From the NCBI RefSeq assembly GCF_029016285.1, contig NZ_CP091975.1:2542001-2606000 (forward strand): a DNA stretch of 64,000 bases, written 5' to 3'. A program made the position numbers and the translations under genes. The notes under the pieces were generated by a model. The model was not told where the DNA came from, made no database searches, and worked only from the letters and a program-made list of their open reading frames with translations. Shown here piece by piece: positions 29,536 through 37,401 of the stretch; the stretch's first letter is position 1, and the number at the start of each line of letters is the position of its first letter. This stretch comes from Vibrio sp. DW001 (lineage in GTDB: Bacteria > Pseudomonadota > Gammaproteobacteria > Enterobacterales > Vibrionaceae).

Positions 29536-29763
29536 ATGCCGATTACATCAAAATATAGCGATGACCAGATTGAAGTCATTCTCACTGAAATAGCAGCCGT
29601 ATTAGACAAGCACGGTGCAAGTTCAGAGCTTTCACTTATGATTGCTGGCAATATTGCTACCAACGTTTTGAACACCAATGTGCCTGCAACGCAACGCAAA
29701 GCAATAGCAGAAAAATTTGCACAAGCACTTCTTTCCTCTATGGAAGAAAGCAAAACTCACTAA
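29536..29763 (+). CDS. yejL: YejL family protein (DUF1414)
   Basis: A 75-residue, mostly helical cytoplasmic protein of unknown function, with the family sequence [19 protein letters not shown] near the start. It sits 19 bases before yejM, so the two are probably co-transcribed. Confidence 0.92.
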   Translation: MPITSKYSDDQIEVILTEIAAVLDKHGASSELSLMIAGNIATNVLNTNVPATQRKAIAEKFAQALLSSMEESKTH

Positions 29764-29782
29764 TATATAAGAAAGAAATTAA

Positions 29783-31582
29783 ATGGTAGATAGCGGAAAT
29801 ACATACGGTGACCGAGTCTCTCGACTAGTAAGTTGGGGGCATTGGTTTGCTTTTTTCAACATAGTTGCCGCTATGTTGATAGGTACGCGTTACATTAGCC
29901 AATCACCTTGGCCCGAAACCATCCTTGGCCAATTATATTTGGTGGGGTCATGGATTGGGCATTTTAGCTTTCTAATTTTCGCCCTCTATCTACTCATACT
30001 CTTTCCACTTTCCTTTGTCATTCCTTCTAGGAAACTGTACCGTTTTGTAGCGGTGTGTTTTGCAACAGTGGGGCTAACACTTCTCCTATTAGATACACAG
30101 GCATACCAGCAAATTCATTTGCATCTAAATCCTGTTGTTTGGGAATTACTGCTTGAAAAAGATCAAAGTAACATTGCGACTGAACTTCAGCAGTTGTTTA
30201 TAGTATTACCGGTCATCTTTTTATTGCAGCTGGCCCAATCAGAGTGGATCTGGCGCAAACAGAGAAAATTGACCAATAAACGGGTTGGACGCTCAATTAC
30301 CGTTCTATTTTTTGTCTGCTTTATCTCTAGCCACTTAATGTATATCTGGGCTGACATTTCGTTCTATAAGCCCATTACCGCCCAAAAAGCCAACTTCCCG
30401 CTCTCTTATCCAATGACAGCGAGAACTTTTATGCAGAAACACGGGCTGATAGACACTGCAGAATATAATAAGCGCCTAGAGGAAGATGAAAAACTAACGC
30501 CATTGGTTAGATATCCTCTTGAGCCATTGAAATACAATAGTAAGGCAAAAAACTACAACGTTGCCATCGTCATGGTTGAAAGCCTAAGAGCTGATTTCGT
30601 TACCGATGAAACCATGCCAAACTTTGAACGTTATGCTAACGAAAACATTCGTTTTACCGATCATTACAGCTCGAATAACGATTCTGGTAGTCTCTTTGGT
30701 CTCTTTTATGGGATTCCGGGGAACTATAAGAAGAGCCTTGTTTCGCGAGATCTACCGCCACTTGTTATAGAAGAAATGGCGAAGCGAAATTATCAATTTG
30801 GATATTTTGGTAGTGAACATTCAGACAACAATGAGTCTAAGTCCACAATACTGAAAGCGACCAAATCTGCATTTGATCTATCGGAAGATGGAAAAGACAA
30901 GACAACCATTTCAAATTGGTCCACTTGGCTTGAAACCAACGCAAAATCTCCATGGTTTAGCTATATTGAACTTTCTACGATAAGCAATTACGAGTCTTAT
31001 GAGAACAAAACGGCAACGGGTTCTCCAACCGATAAACTCAAAGCCTCCTACTCTCAAGCCAGTACAGACTTAGATTCGCTATTAGAAAAAGTGTTTACTA
31101 CCCTTACCGAACAGAATTTGGCGGATAACACAATTGTGATTATCACCTCCAACCACGGAATTGAGTTTAATGAAACAGAATCCAATAGTTGGGGAGCCGA
31201 CACAAATTACAGCCGCTACCAATTGAATGTACCGCTCGTTATACACTGGCCAAACAAACCCGCTCAACTGCACGCTCATAAAACGAGTCATTTTGACATT
31301 TCAACCACGCTCTTACAGGACCTGTTTGGTGTCTCTTCAAATCCGCAAGACTATAGCAGTGGTAAAAGCCTGTTAAATAAGTCGTCACGAAAATGGATAT
31401 TGGCTGGTGATGGTATTGATATCGCACTGATTACAGACGATTACACAACCGTAGTGGACAAATATGGAAACTACAAAGTGTACGATGACAACTATAAACG
31501 AGAGAAAGACTCGAAGACTAAGCTATCAATATTGATGCTTGGCTTATCAGAGCTAAAACGTTTTTACGAGTCCGAACAATAA
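29783..31582 (+). CDS. yejM: YejM/LapC (PbgA), inner-membrane regulator of lipopolysaccharide synthesis
   Basis: In E. coli this protein senses lipopolysaccharide in the inner membrane and controls LpxC turnover through LapB. The 599-residue protein has five N-terminal hydrophobic helices (about residues 20-190) and a periplasmic sulfatase/phosphoethanolamine-transferase-like domain. That domain starts at NVAIVMVESLRADFVTDE (about 259) and contains TSNHGIEF and FDISTTLL. The metal-site residues of true sulfatases are only partly kept, as in the family. AAAGAAATTAA precedes the ATG. Confidence 0.93.
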   Translation: MVDSGNTYGDRVSRLVSWGHWFAFFNIVAAMLIGTRYISQSPWPETILGQLYLVGSWIGHFSFLIFALYLLILFPLSFVIPSRKLYRFVAVCFATVGLTLLLLDTQAYQQIHLHLNPVVWELLLEKDQSNIATELQQLFIVLPVIFLLQLAQSEWIWRKQRKLTNKRVGRSITVLFFVCFISSHLMYIWADISFYKPITAQKANFPLSYPMTARTFMQKHGLIDTAEYNKRLEEDEKLTPLVRYPLEPLKYNSKAKNYNVAIVMVESLRADFVTDETMPNFERYANENIRFTDHYSSNNDSGSLFGLFYGIPGNYKKSLVSRDLPPLVIEEMAKRNYQFGYFGSEHSDNNESKSTILKATKSAFDLSEDGKDKTTISNWSTWLETNAKSPWFSYIELSTISNYESYENKTATGSPTDKLKASYSQASTDLDSLLEKVFTTLTEQNLADNTIVIITSNHGIEFNETESNSWGADTNYSRYQLNVPLVIHWPNKPAQLHAHKTSHFDISTTLLQDLFGVSSNPQDYSSGKSLLNKSSRKWILAGDGIDIALITDDYTTVVDKYGNYKVYDDNYKREKDSKTKLSILMLGLSELKRFYESEQ

Positions 31583-31725
31583 TTATAACGATGTAATAAA
31601 AGACGCAATCAAGCCATCTATTACTCGTCCATAGACAGATGTCGCACTGATTGCACAAAAAAACATCAAACAGTCATATCAGGGGTTTACAAGTAATTCT
31701 AACCCCTATATTATGCGTTCCACAC

Positions 31726-31816
31726 GGAGAGATGGCTGAGTGGTCGAAAGCACCGGTCTTGAAAACCGGCAAGGGTTTGTAGCCCTTCTAGAGTTCAAAT
31801 CTCTATCTCTCCGCCA
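31726..31816 (+). tRNA. tRNA-Ser (anticodon TGA)
   Basis: A 91-base class II tRNA with encoded CCA. The acceptor stem GGAGAGA/TCTCTCC pairs fully. The anticodon loop CTTGAAA holds TGA at 31760-31762 on a CCGGT/ACCGG stem. The long variable arm is AAGGGTTTGTAGCCCTT. Confidence 0.97.
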
Positions 31817-31822
31817 CATTCG

Positions 31823-31851
31823 AAAACCCACTGCTTGCAGTGGGTTTTTTC
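31823..31851 (+). terminator. Intrinsic terminator of tRNA-Ser
   Basis: AACCCACTGC (31825-31834) pairs with GCAGTGGGTT (31837-31846), followed by a T-run. It may also serve the oxidoreductase gene ending at 31872 on the other strand. Confidence 0.9.
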
Positions 31852-31871
31852 GTTCTGAATAGAACGGACAA

Positions 31872-32792
31872 TTATGATGTATTAACCAATTGTGCCACTA
31901 TCGTTTCAAGCGACGAATGTTTGAATTCGGCTCCCAGTTGTCTCTGTAGCTTACTTCCATCAAGTATTAGCTCTTTCTCCCATAAATATTTCATTTCTTT
32001 GACCTCTCTTATTAGAGGGACGAATAAGGCCAGAATAGACAAACTCCACCATGGGAAATCAGAGAGCTCGAGTTTGTATCCAATATTTTTGAACGCATGC
32101 TGCCAGTCTTTACCTGTCAACACCAACCCAGAGTCGTGCCATAACTCAAATTGGAGATTCTGTTGTTCAACTGCGCTCACCGCATTGGTACATAAATCAG
32201 GCAAATAACTCCAAAAATGACGGTGGGCTAAAGAGTGAGGTTGACGCATTACAAAGCGTTCATTGCCTCTTTTTTTAAGCATCATTTTTAGCCACTCCCC
32301 ACCCTCGCCTTCACTAATGAAATCCCCTGCCCTAATAATTGTCACCTTTGCACCGTTATTTGCTGCTGCCAACAACCTCAATTCCATTTCTTTCCTAATT
32401 TCACCTTTCGGTGTCACACCGACCATCGGTGCATCTTCAGTTATAGGCGTCAAACTCGGTTCATAGCTATACACATTACCTGGAAATAATACATGCCGCT
32501 TTTTATTTTCTGCCAACTGAACAACGGGTTCCAACATGCTAAGCGCTAACCGATGCCAATCTGGATACGGTAAATTAATCGCATAAACAATTAGGTCAAC
32601 ACCGTCAGACGCGCGCTCTAACAGAGCCTTATCTTGATAATTCCCTTCGACAATTTGGTAGTTTGAGTGTTGGTCCGTCAAGTACTTTCTACTTCTTACT
32701 ATCGCTTTAACATTCCAACCTTTATTTGTCAGCGCCACGGCCATCTCTCGACCAAACTTTCCCGTAATTCCTAAAATCAAAGCGGTTTTCAT
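31872..32792 (-). CDS. NAD(P)-dependent epimerase/NmrA-like protein
   Basis: A 306-residue protein of the atypical/extended SDR type. The N-terminal Rossmann loop is ILGITGKFGREMAVAL with an arginine-rich second strand (AIVRSRK), favouring NADP. Other fold elements are VIYAINLPYP-like (LIVYAINLPYPDW), HVLFPGNVYSYEP and TIIRAGDF. The catalytic YxxxK is not obvious. The divergent LysR gene at 32863 (gap of 70 bases) may control it. The substrate is unknown. Confidence 0.8.
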   Translation of the reverse strand: MKTALILGITGKFGREMAVALTNKGWNVKAIVRSRKYLTDQHSNYQIVEGNYQDKALLERASDGVDLIVYAINLPYPDWHRLALSMLEPVVQLAENKKRHVLFPGNVYSYEPSLTPITEDAPMVGVTPKGEIRKEMELRLLAAANNGAKVTIIRAGDFISEGEGGEWLKMMLKKRGNERFVMRQPHSLAHRHFWSYLPDLCTNAVSAVEQQNLQFELWHDSGLVLTGKDWQHAFKNIGYKLELSDFPWWSLSILALFVPLIREVKEMKYLWEKELILDGSKLQRQLGAEFKHSSLETIVAQLVNTS

Positions 32793-32862
32793 ATTCGTTA
32801 CTCATTGATTTACACCGTGCTGATACTTTACTATTCATATTAAGACTTAAGAATCGTCAAAA

Positions 32863-33777
32863 ATGACGAATGGATATGCAAAAATGAATAACCAGACAAT
32901 AATGGTTAACTGGCAAAGCTGGCACTATTTTGTCACCGCTGCTGAATCTGGAACGGTAAGCAAAGCCGCTTCAACGCTTGCTGTTTCTCAACCCACACTG
33001 AGCAGGCAATTAGTGGATCTAGAAAAGCAGCTTGGGCAAGCTCTATTTAATCGGAGTACGCAAGGAATTACGTTGACTGAGTTCGGGTTGGTACTGCTAG
33101 AAGAAGCAAAATTAATGCAGAGTTCTGCATTTCGGCTTCAACGACTTGTTGGTGGGCACACCAACGAATTGTCAGGCAGAATCAGACTCTCCGCTAACGA
33201 ACTGCTGGCGAATTATTACCTTCCTAATATTCTCCCGACGTTTCTAAACCAATATCCTGATATAAGCGTTGAGATAGAGGTGACTAACCAAGCTTCAAAC
33301 ATAGATAAAAGAGATGCAGATGTTGCGATACGAATGTTTCGACCAACTCAGATAGATCTTGTCTCTAGACACCTCTTTGATATACCACTTGGGTTTTATG
33401 CGAGTCGCGGCTACTTAGAGAATTTTGGAACACCGCATTCCCTAGAGGCACTCTTAGAACATCGAATATTAGGTTACGACAGAGACACTCAAATAGAACA
33501 AGGTAGCCAATTGTTGGGGTGGAACTTAAAGAACGAAGACTTTAAACTTCGTTGCGATTTTATGCCTATTCAGATTGAATTGGCGCGAAAAGATGGGGGT
33601 ATCGTCGTGACACATAGCGAGCTCGCAACCAAGCTTTCGTTACAAAAAATAGAGGTAGGCATTAAACTGCCAGAATTACCCGTTTATTTAGTATGTCATA
33701 GAGACGTACAACACAATCAGAAAATAAGAGTCATGATGGACTATTTAGCAAAAACACTGACCGACGCCTTAAAATAG
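32863..33777 (+). CDS. LysR-family transcriptional regulator
   Basis: A 304-residue LysR regulator. The N-terminal winged helix-turn-helix reads FVTAAESGTVSKAASTLAVSQPTLSRQLVDLEKQLGQALFNR, and the rest is a periplasmic-binding-like effector domain. The start is uncertain: ATG at 32863, 32884 and 32902 are all in frame and none has a strong ribosome binding site; a start at 32902 (MVNWQSWHYF) fits the family best. It is divergent from the NmrA-like gene, its most likely target. Confidence 0.88.
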   Translation: MTNGYAKMNNQTIMVNWQSWHYFVTAAESGTVSKAASTLAVSQPTLSRQLVDLEKQLGQALFNRSTQGITLTEFGLVLLEEAKLMQSSAFRLQRLVGGHTNELSGRIRLSANELLANYYLPNILPTFLNQYPDISVEIEVTNQASNIDKRDADVAIRMFRPTQIDLVSRHLFDIPLGFYASRGYLENFGTPHSLEALLEHRILGYDRDTQIEQGSQLLGWNLKNEDFKLRCDFMPIQIELARKDGGIVVTHSELATKLSLQKIEVGIKLPELPVYLVCHRDVQHNQKIRVMMDYLAKTLTDALK

Positions 33778-34184
33778 CCTTTACGTCGGTTTTAAGTAGC
33801 TCCAATGATCGGATTAGACGTATTTAAGTCTACTTACTTAACGCACATTTTACGTTCAAGTCTTCACATATTTTCAATATGGTAGACAGGGGTGTTATTT
33901 CATTTTCCATTGTAGTATCTGAGGTGATTGTGAGCTTTGAAAATGTAGCATTGATGGCTGAAACCTTGATAAGACAATGACGCTTCCTCAACCAATTCAT
34001 TCTATACCGTTATAAAATATGGCATATTGTGGCGACAAAACACCGCTGGTTACTATCTAAACAGCATCATGTGAATTACCACAAGAAAGTAAGATGTTCG
34101 AAGCGCTCGTTACCCCATTAAATAGTACAGGCAAGGCCCATTATTTTTTATCTTGTCTGTACTTATAAATAAAACGAACCTAGA

Positions 34185-34208
34185 TTATCAAGTTATCAAG
34201 TTATCAAG
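34185..34208 (+). repeat. Triple tandem TTATCAAG octamer
   Basis: Three uninterrupted copies of TTATCAAG at 34185, 34193 and 34201. Each copy has an ATCAA half-site resembling one half of an FNR/CRP-type operator. Function unknown. Confidence 0.8.
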
Positions 34209-34296
34209 AATGACGTAGAAAGAAATAGTACCGCATTTAAAATAATTCCAATCCAATCTATGACTAATCAGACTAACTATCTAATTCAAAGTAAAA

Positions 34297-34356
34297 AATT
34301 ATACGGCCACTAAAAGATGATAACTTTAATTATCATCTTTTAGTGGCCGTATAATT
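34297..34356. repeat. 27-bp perfect inverted repeat
   Basis: The arms at 34297-34323 and 34330-34356 are exact reverse complements across 27 bases, with a 6-base loop CTTTAA. The stem has a GC core (CGGCCAC) in an otherwise AT-rich arm. No T-run follows, so a simple terminator is doubtful. A small mobile-repeat remnant or a strong RNA hairpin are alternatives. Confidence 0.9.
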
Positions 34357-34422
34357 ACACTTATCATAAATTATCCGTAAGCTCACAAAGCCATTTAATA
34401 GTTAATTGATATATATATTAGT

Positions 34423-34436
34423 TTGATACTAATCAA
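34423..34436 (+). promoter_or_regulatory. Perfect FNR box upstream of the haem-protein operon
   Basis: TTGATACTAATCAA is an exact match to the FNR consensus TTGAT-N4-ATCAA. Its centre is about 75 bases before the start codon at 34504. If bound at -41.5 the transcript would begin near 34471, with a weak -10 (TACTCT, 34459-34464). This implies induction without oxygen. Confidence 0.82.
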
Positions 34437-34503
34437 GTTTAGGTATACCGAACACTCCTACTCTTTAGTGGTAGACATATTTCGAAAGCCACAGGAGCGG
34501 AAA

Positions 34504-35550
34504 ATGAAATATTCAATTATCGCAACCAGTACAGCCGTTGCACTATCGTTATTGCCATTTAGCTTAGCCCAAGCTAAAGGTGATATTTTAGAAAGTAGTA
34601 AAATCACATCAAACATAACCATTGATGGCGCTGCAGACCAACTTTGGGACGACGCAAAATCCGTTAAAGTTAAGCTCAATAAACTGCCGTACAAACCAGA
34701 TAACGGTTACAAAGGTATTAAAAAAACCACTGTTGAAATGAAGTCTTTATACGATGACGAGTACGTCTACTTTTTGGTTAGCTACGATGATCCAACCAAA
34801 AGTATCGACCGCTTCCCTTGGGTAAAACAGGAAGATGGTTCATGGAAACAGCTTTCAAACAAAGATAGTACAGGCCACGACAATACATACTATGAAGATA
34901 AATTTGCTGTCTTCTGGAACATCAACGCCGATGGCTTTGAAGAGAAAGGCTGTAATTCAGCATGTCACCGTTCTAAAGACGGCATGATCAATGGTATTGA
35001 AGATAAGAACCCAGCTCGTAAATACACCAAAGAAGGCCAGTACATTGATATGTGGCATTGGAAAGGAGTACGTAGTGCGGTCCATAATCAACTTGATGAC
35101 CAACACGTCAATAGCAACACCGACCCTAAAGTAAACAAAGGTTGGGGACGTAAAGGCGATGACAAAGATGGTGGCGGTTACGTTAATAACGTGAAAGATG
35201 GCCAACCCGCATTTGTTTCAGACAACCTGAAGCAAGACACCTTACTAATATTAGACACCGAGAAAAAACCATTTACAGCCGACTACGACAAGCTTGAAAG
35301 AATACCAGGTTTGACTGGTTCGCCGTTCACTGGCTCTCGTGGAGATGTTGAAGTAGGTGCAATGTGGAAAGATGGTATTTGGACTTTAGAAATGAAACGT
35401 AAGCTTGTTACGAGCGGCAAAAATGCCGACACACAAGACGTTCAGTTTAAAGAAATGAATAAAGCCTATCCATTTGGTGTCGCTGTATTTGATAATTCAC
35501 AAATCAACCACGTATTCCATCGCGGTGTATTAAACCTAGAGTTTAAATAA
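34504..35550 (+). CDS. Ethylbenzene-dehydrogenase-type haem-binding periplasmic protein
   Basis: A 348-residue exported protein with a signal peptide (residues 1-23, cleavage near AQA-KG). The rest resembles the haem-binding domain shared by the gamma subunits of ethylbenzene dehydrogenase/DMSO-reductase-family enzymes and cytochrome c-552-like proteins. Features are an ITIDGAADQLWDDA start, VYFLVSYDDPTKS, and a C-terminal VAVFDNSQINHVFHRGVLNLEFK. It also carries CNSACH at residues 150-155, a CX3CH motif that could attach haem c with unusual spacing. AGGAG precedes ATG 34504; the frame continues further upstream but without a start signal. It leads a group of cytochrome genes behind an FNR box. 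The electron partner and substrate are unknown. Confidence 0.8.
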   Translation: MKYSIIATSTAVALSLLPFSLAQAKGDILESSKITSNITIDGAADQLWDDAKSVKVKLNKLPYKPDNGYKGIKKTTVEMKSLYDDEYVYFLVSYDDPTKSIDRFPWVKQEDGSWKQLSNKDSTGHDNTYYEDKFAVFWNINADGFEEKGCNSACHRSKDGMINGIEDKNPARKYTKEGQYIDMWHWKGVRSAVHNQLDDQHVNSNTDPKVNKGWGRKGDDKDGGGYVNNVKDGQPAFVSDNLKQDTLLILDTEKKPFTADYDKLERIPGLTGSPFTGSRGDVEVGAMWKDGIWTLEMKRKLVTSGKNADTQDVQFKEMNKAYPFGVAVFDNSQINHVFHRGVLNLEFK

Positions 35551-35571
35551 TCCTCGTAGAATATAAGTAAT

Positions 35572-35601
35572 AAATTAGGCCAATAATTATTGGCCTAATT
35601 T
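35572..35601. terminator. 30-bp perfect palindrome between the haem-protein gene and the nrfB-like gene
   Basis: AAATTAGGCCAATAATTATTGGCCTAATTT reads the same on both strands; it would form a 13-bp stem with a 4-base loop. It lies 22 bases after the first stop codon. It could be an attenuator setting different levels for the first gene and the cytochromes, or an RNA-stabilising hairpin. Confidence 0.7.
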
Positions 35602-35632
35602 GATTCCTACACTATTTAATGGAGAGGAATTC

Positions 35633-36199
35633 ATGTTTAACGTTAACCTATTTCGTAAAATATTAATCATCGGTTTTTTCTCGGTCTTCGTTAATAGTAA
35701 TTCTTACTCTCAAGAAATGGTAATAGCAAATTCCAGTATCGATACAGACCGTGAGCAAATCTTTCAAACTCAGTTATCCAAAGAATTTGAAATGGATACG
35801 TTGCTTAAAGAGAACAAACGTTGTATTCGCTGCCACCAGAAAAAAAGACTCATCAAAGACATCAGTGCCATTTCCACTGTCGGTTCGCACGCTAGTGACA
35901 CGTTTTTAAATAACTGCACCGCCTGTCATGGCATTAAAGATAAACACCCTAAGAAAGACAACTCAATAATCCGTTTTTCTGAACACCATTCAATGACGAG
36001 TTTTGATCAGAACCAGCAATGCATGAACTGCCACTCTATAGAAAACTTGAGAGACGCTGAGTGGACGCATGATGTGCACGTTAAACCAGTAAGCTGCGCC
36101 TCTTGCCACAATATTCACAATGACATCGAACCAATGAAAAATATTGAACACACGGAACGAATACTGATGTGTATAGACTGTCATGGCGTTGGTAATTAA
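35633..36199 (+). CDS. NrfB-like periplasmic pentahaem cytochrome c
   Basis: A 188-residue exported protein with five CXXCH haem motifs: CIRCH (64), CTACH (95), CMNCH (130), CASCH (155) and CIDCH (180). The segment WTHDVHVKPVSCASCHN and the overall length and spacing resemble NrfB, the pentahaem electron donor to nitrite reductase NrfA. The signal peptide is residues 1-26. AGAGGAATTC precedes ATG 35633, which is preferred to upstream in-frame starts. No nrfA, nrfC or nrfD lies in the window, so its acceptor is unknown. It is 12 bases from the tetrahaem gene. Confidence 0.85.
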   Translation: MFNVNLFRKILIIGFFSVFVNSNSYSQEMVIANSSIDTDREQIFQTQLSKEFEMDTLLKENKRCIRCHQKKRLIKDISAISTVGSHASDTFLNNCTACHGIKDKHPKKDNSIIRFSEHHSMTSFDQNQQCMNCHSIENLRDAEWTHDVHVKPVSCASCHNIHNDIEPMKNIEHTERILMCIDCHGVGN

Positions 36200-36211
36200 A
36201 GGAGCACAGCG

Positions 36212-36691
36212 ATGAAACTCATAAAAGCCCTATTATTAATCTTTTGCACACTATCCTTATCAACAGCATGGGCAGAAGATCTGCCCGGCCCGGATGAAGA
36301 TAATCTTGCTAACTTTCACTTAAAGGACGAGACATGCGCTGGCCAATGCCACGAAGGCGAAGAGCCGTCTGATAGCCTAGAGTTTGAATATAACAGTTGT
36401 ATTGAATGCCACGATAAGATGGAAAATTTAGAAGGACGACAGCATAATATCAAACATCAAGATAATGAAGAGATGGAATGTGTTGAATGTCATTTACCTC
36501 ACGAAGAGTTTGAACCAAAAGATATCTGTACCGACTGTCATGACGAAGAAGATGAAGAGCTAGATGGTTTCTACACTGGCGTGTTTTCTGACGCGATGAA
36601 AGCCAGTATTTATCACTCCGTGTACTTCGAGCACCCGAAGATTATTGAATCCAAATTGAAAAAACAAAACAGCGAACTTCCATCACAGTAA
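36212..36691 (+). CDS. Small tetrahaem cytochrome c, STC/CctA-like
   Basis: A 159-residue exported cytochrome (signal peptide 1-21, cut after AWA). Haem motifs are CAGQCH (42-47, CX3CH spacing), CIECH (63), CVECH (90) and CTDCH (106). The order and the phrases LANFHLKDETC, SLEFEYNSC and CHLPHEEFEPKDIC resemble the small tetrahaem cytochrome and the haem domain of the flavocytochrome fumarate reductases of Shewanella. There is no flavin domain. The sequence is very acidic after residue 100. AAAGGAGCACAGCG precedes the ATG. It is probably an electron shuttle in the periplasm, co-transcribed with the NrfB-like gene. Confidence 0.85.
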   Translation: MKLIKALLLIFCTLSLSTAWAEDLPGPDEDNLANFHLKDETCAGQCHEGEEPSDSLEFEYNSCIECHDKMENLEGRQHNIKHQDNEEMECVECHLPHEEFEPKDICTDCHDEEDEELDGFYTGVFSDAMKASIYHSVYFEHPKIIESKLKKQNSELPSQ

Positions 36692-36701
36692 TTAGCTGAA
36701 C

Positions 36702-36744
36702 AGAAAAGAGGTGAACTCATCATCATTGGGTTCACTTCTTTTCT
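36702..36744. terminator. Terminator between the cytochrome genes and the two-component genes
   Basis: Arms 36702-36716 and 36730-36744 (core GTGAAC/GTTCAC) form a 15-bp stem with one G-T pair. The arms end in A-rich and T-rich tracts, so it can stop transcription from both convergent sides. Confidence 0.85.
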
Positions 36745-36768
36745 TTGAATGCGACAGCCAAGCAACGA

Positions 36769-37401
36769 TTAGGTCAATATCCGCGACTCAATCTCTAACC
36801 CAACTTTAGTCAATGTATACTCTTTGTCATCGTCTTTTTCGACTAACCCACTTTTCGTTAGCTGACGAAGGTGAAAGTTGAACTTTGTATGGTCTTCTAT
36901 CCCCACCAGTCTACATAGGTCCATGAACTTAAGTTTTTGGTGCGTTTTAAGTTGGTAGATAACATTTCGGCGAATGGGGTTTGCAAGCGCGCTAAACACC
37001 AGATCGCTGTCTTTATCGAAACGAGGGGATTTGAGTGTTTTTTCCGCATGCACTTTTTTAAGCGTAACAGACAAGGTTTGAACATCAAAAGGTTTGGTTA
37101 AAAACTCGTCGGCCCCCTTCTTCATCGCCTCAACGGCGGTGTCTATCGTGCCAAACGCGGTGATAATTACAATTCCCATATTGGGGTTAAGTTGCTTTAG
37201 AATTGAAATAGCGTCAATACCACTCATTCCTCCCATCACAAAATCCAGCAACGCAACATCATACTGGTAGCGAGTGGCGCAACTGATCGCTTGCTCTGCA
37301 CTTTCATACGCATCCACAACAAAACCGTCTGCGCTTAATGCTTCTGTAATGACTTCTCTTAGATCTAAATCGTCTTCAGCGACAAGTAATTTAAGACTCA
37401 T
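36769..37401 (-). CDS. Response regulator with ArsR-like winged-helix output
   Basis: A 210-residue regulator. The receiver domain (residues 2-120) has the acidic pair EDD (9-11), phospho-accepting Asp53 in ALLDFVMGG, and the switch Lys in FLTKPFD. Its sequence is NtrC-like (GTIDTAVEAMKKGADEF). Instead of an AAA+ or OmpR/NarL domain, residues 140-210 form an ArsR/MarR-like winged helix (LANPIRRNVIYQL, HLRQLTKSGLVEKDDDKEYTLT). ATG 37401 has GGAGAGCC upstream and overlaps the kinase stop by four bases. It lies convergent to the cytochrome operon, its likely target. Confidence 0.85.
   Translation of the reverse strand: MSLKLLVAEDDLDLREVITEALSADGFVVDAYESAEQAISCATRYQYDVALLDFVMGGMSGIDAISILKQLNPNMGIVIITAFGTIDTAVEAMKKGADEFLTKPFDVQTLSVTLKKVHAEKTLKSPRFDKDSDLVFSALANPIRRNVIYQLKTHQKLKFMDLCRLVGIEDHTKFNFHLRQLTKSGLVEKDDDKEYTLTKVGLEIESRILT

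Larger units (their letters stand above)
33778..34503. other. Interval between the LysR gene and the haem-protein operon
   Basis: About 725 bases without a supportable gene. It contains three perfect tandem copies of TTATCAAG (34185-34208), a 27-bp perfect inverted repeat (34297-34356) and a perfect FNR box (34423-34436). The rest is AT-rich and shows nothing else recognisable. Confidence 0.7.
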
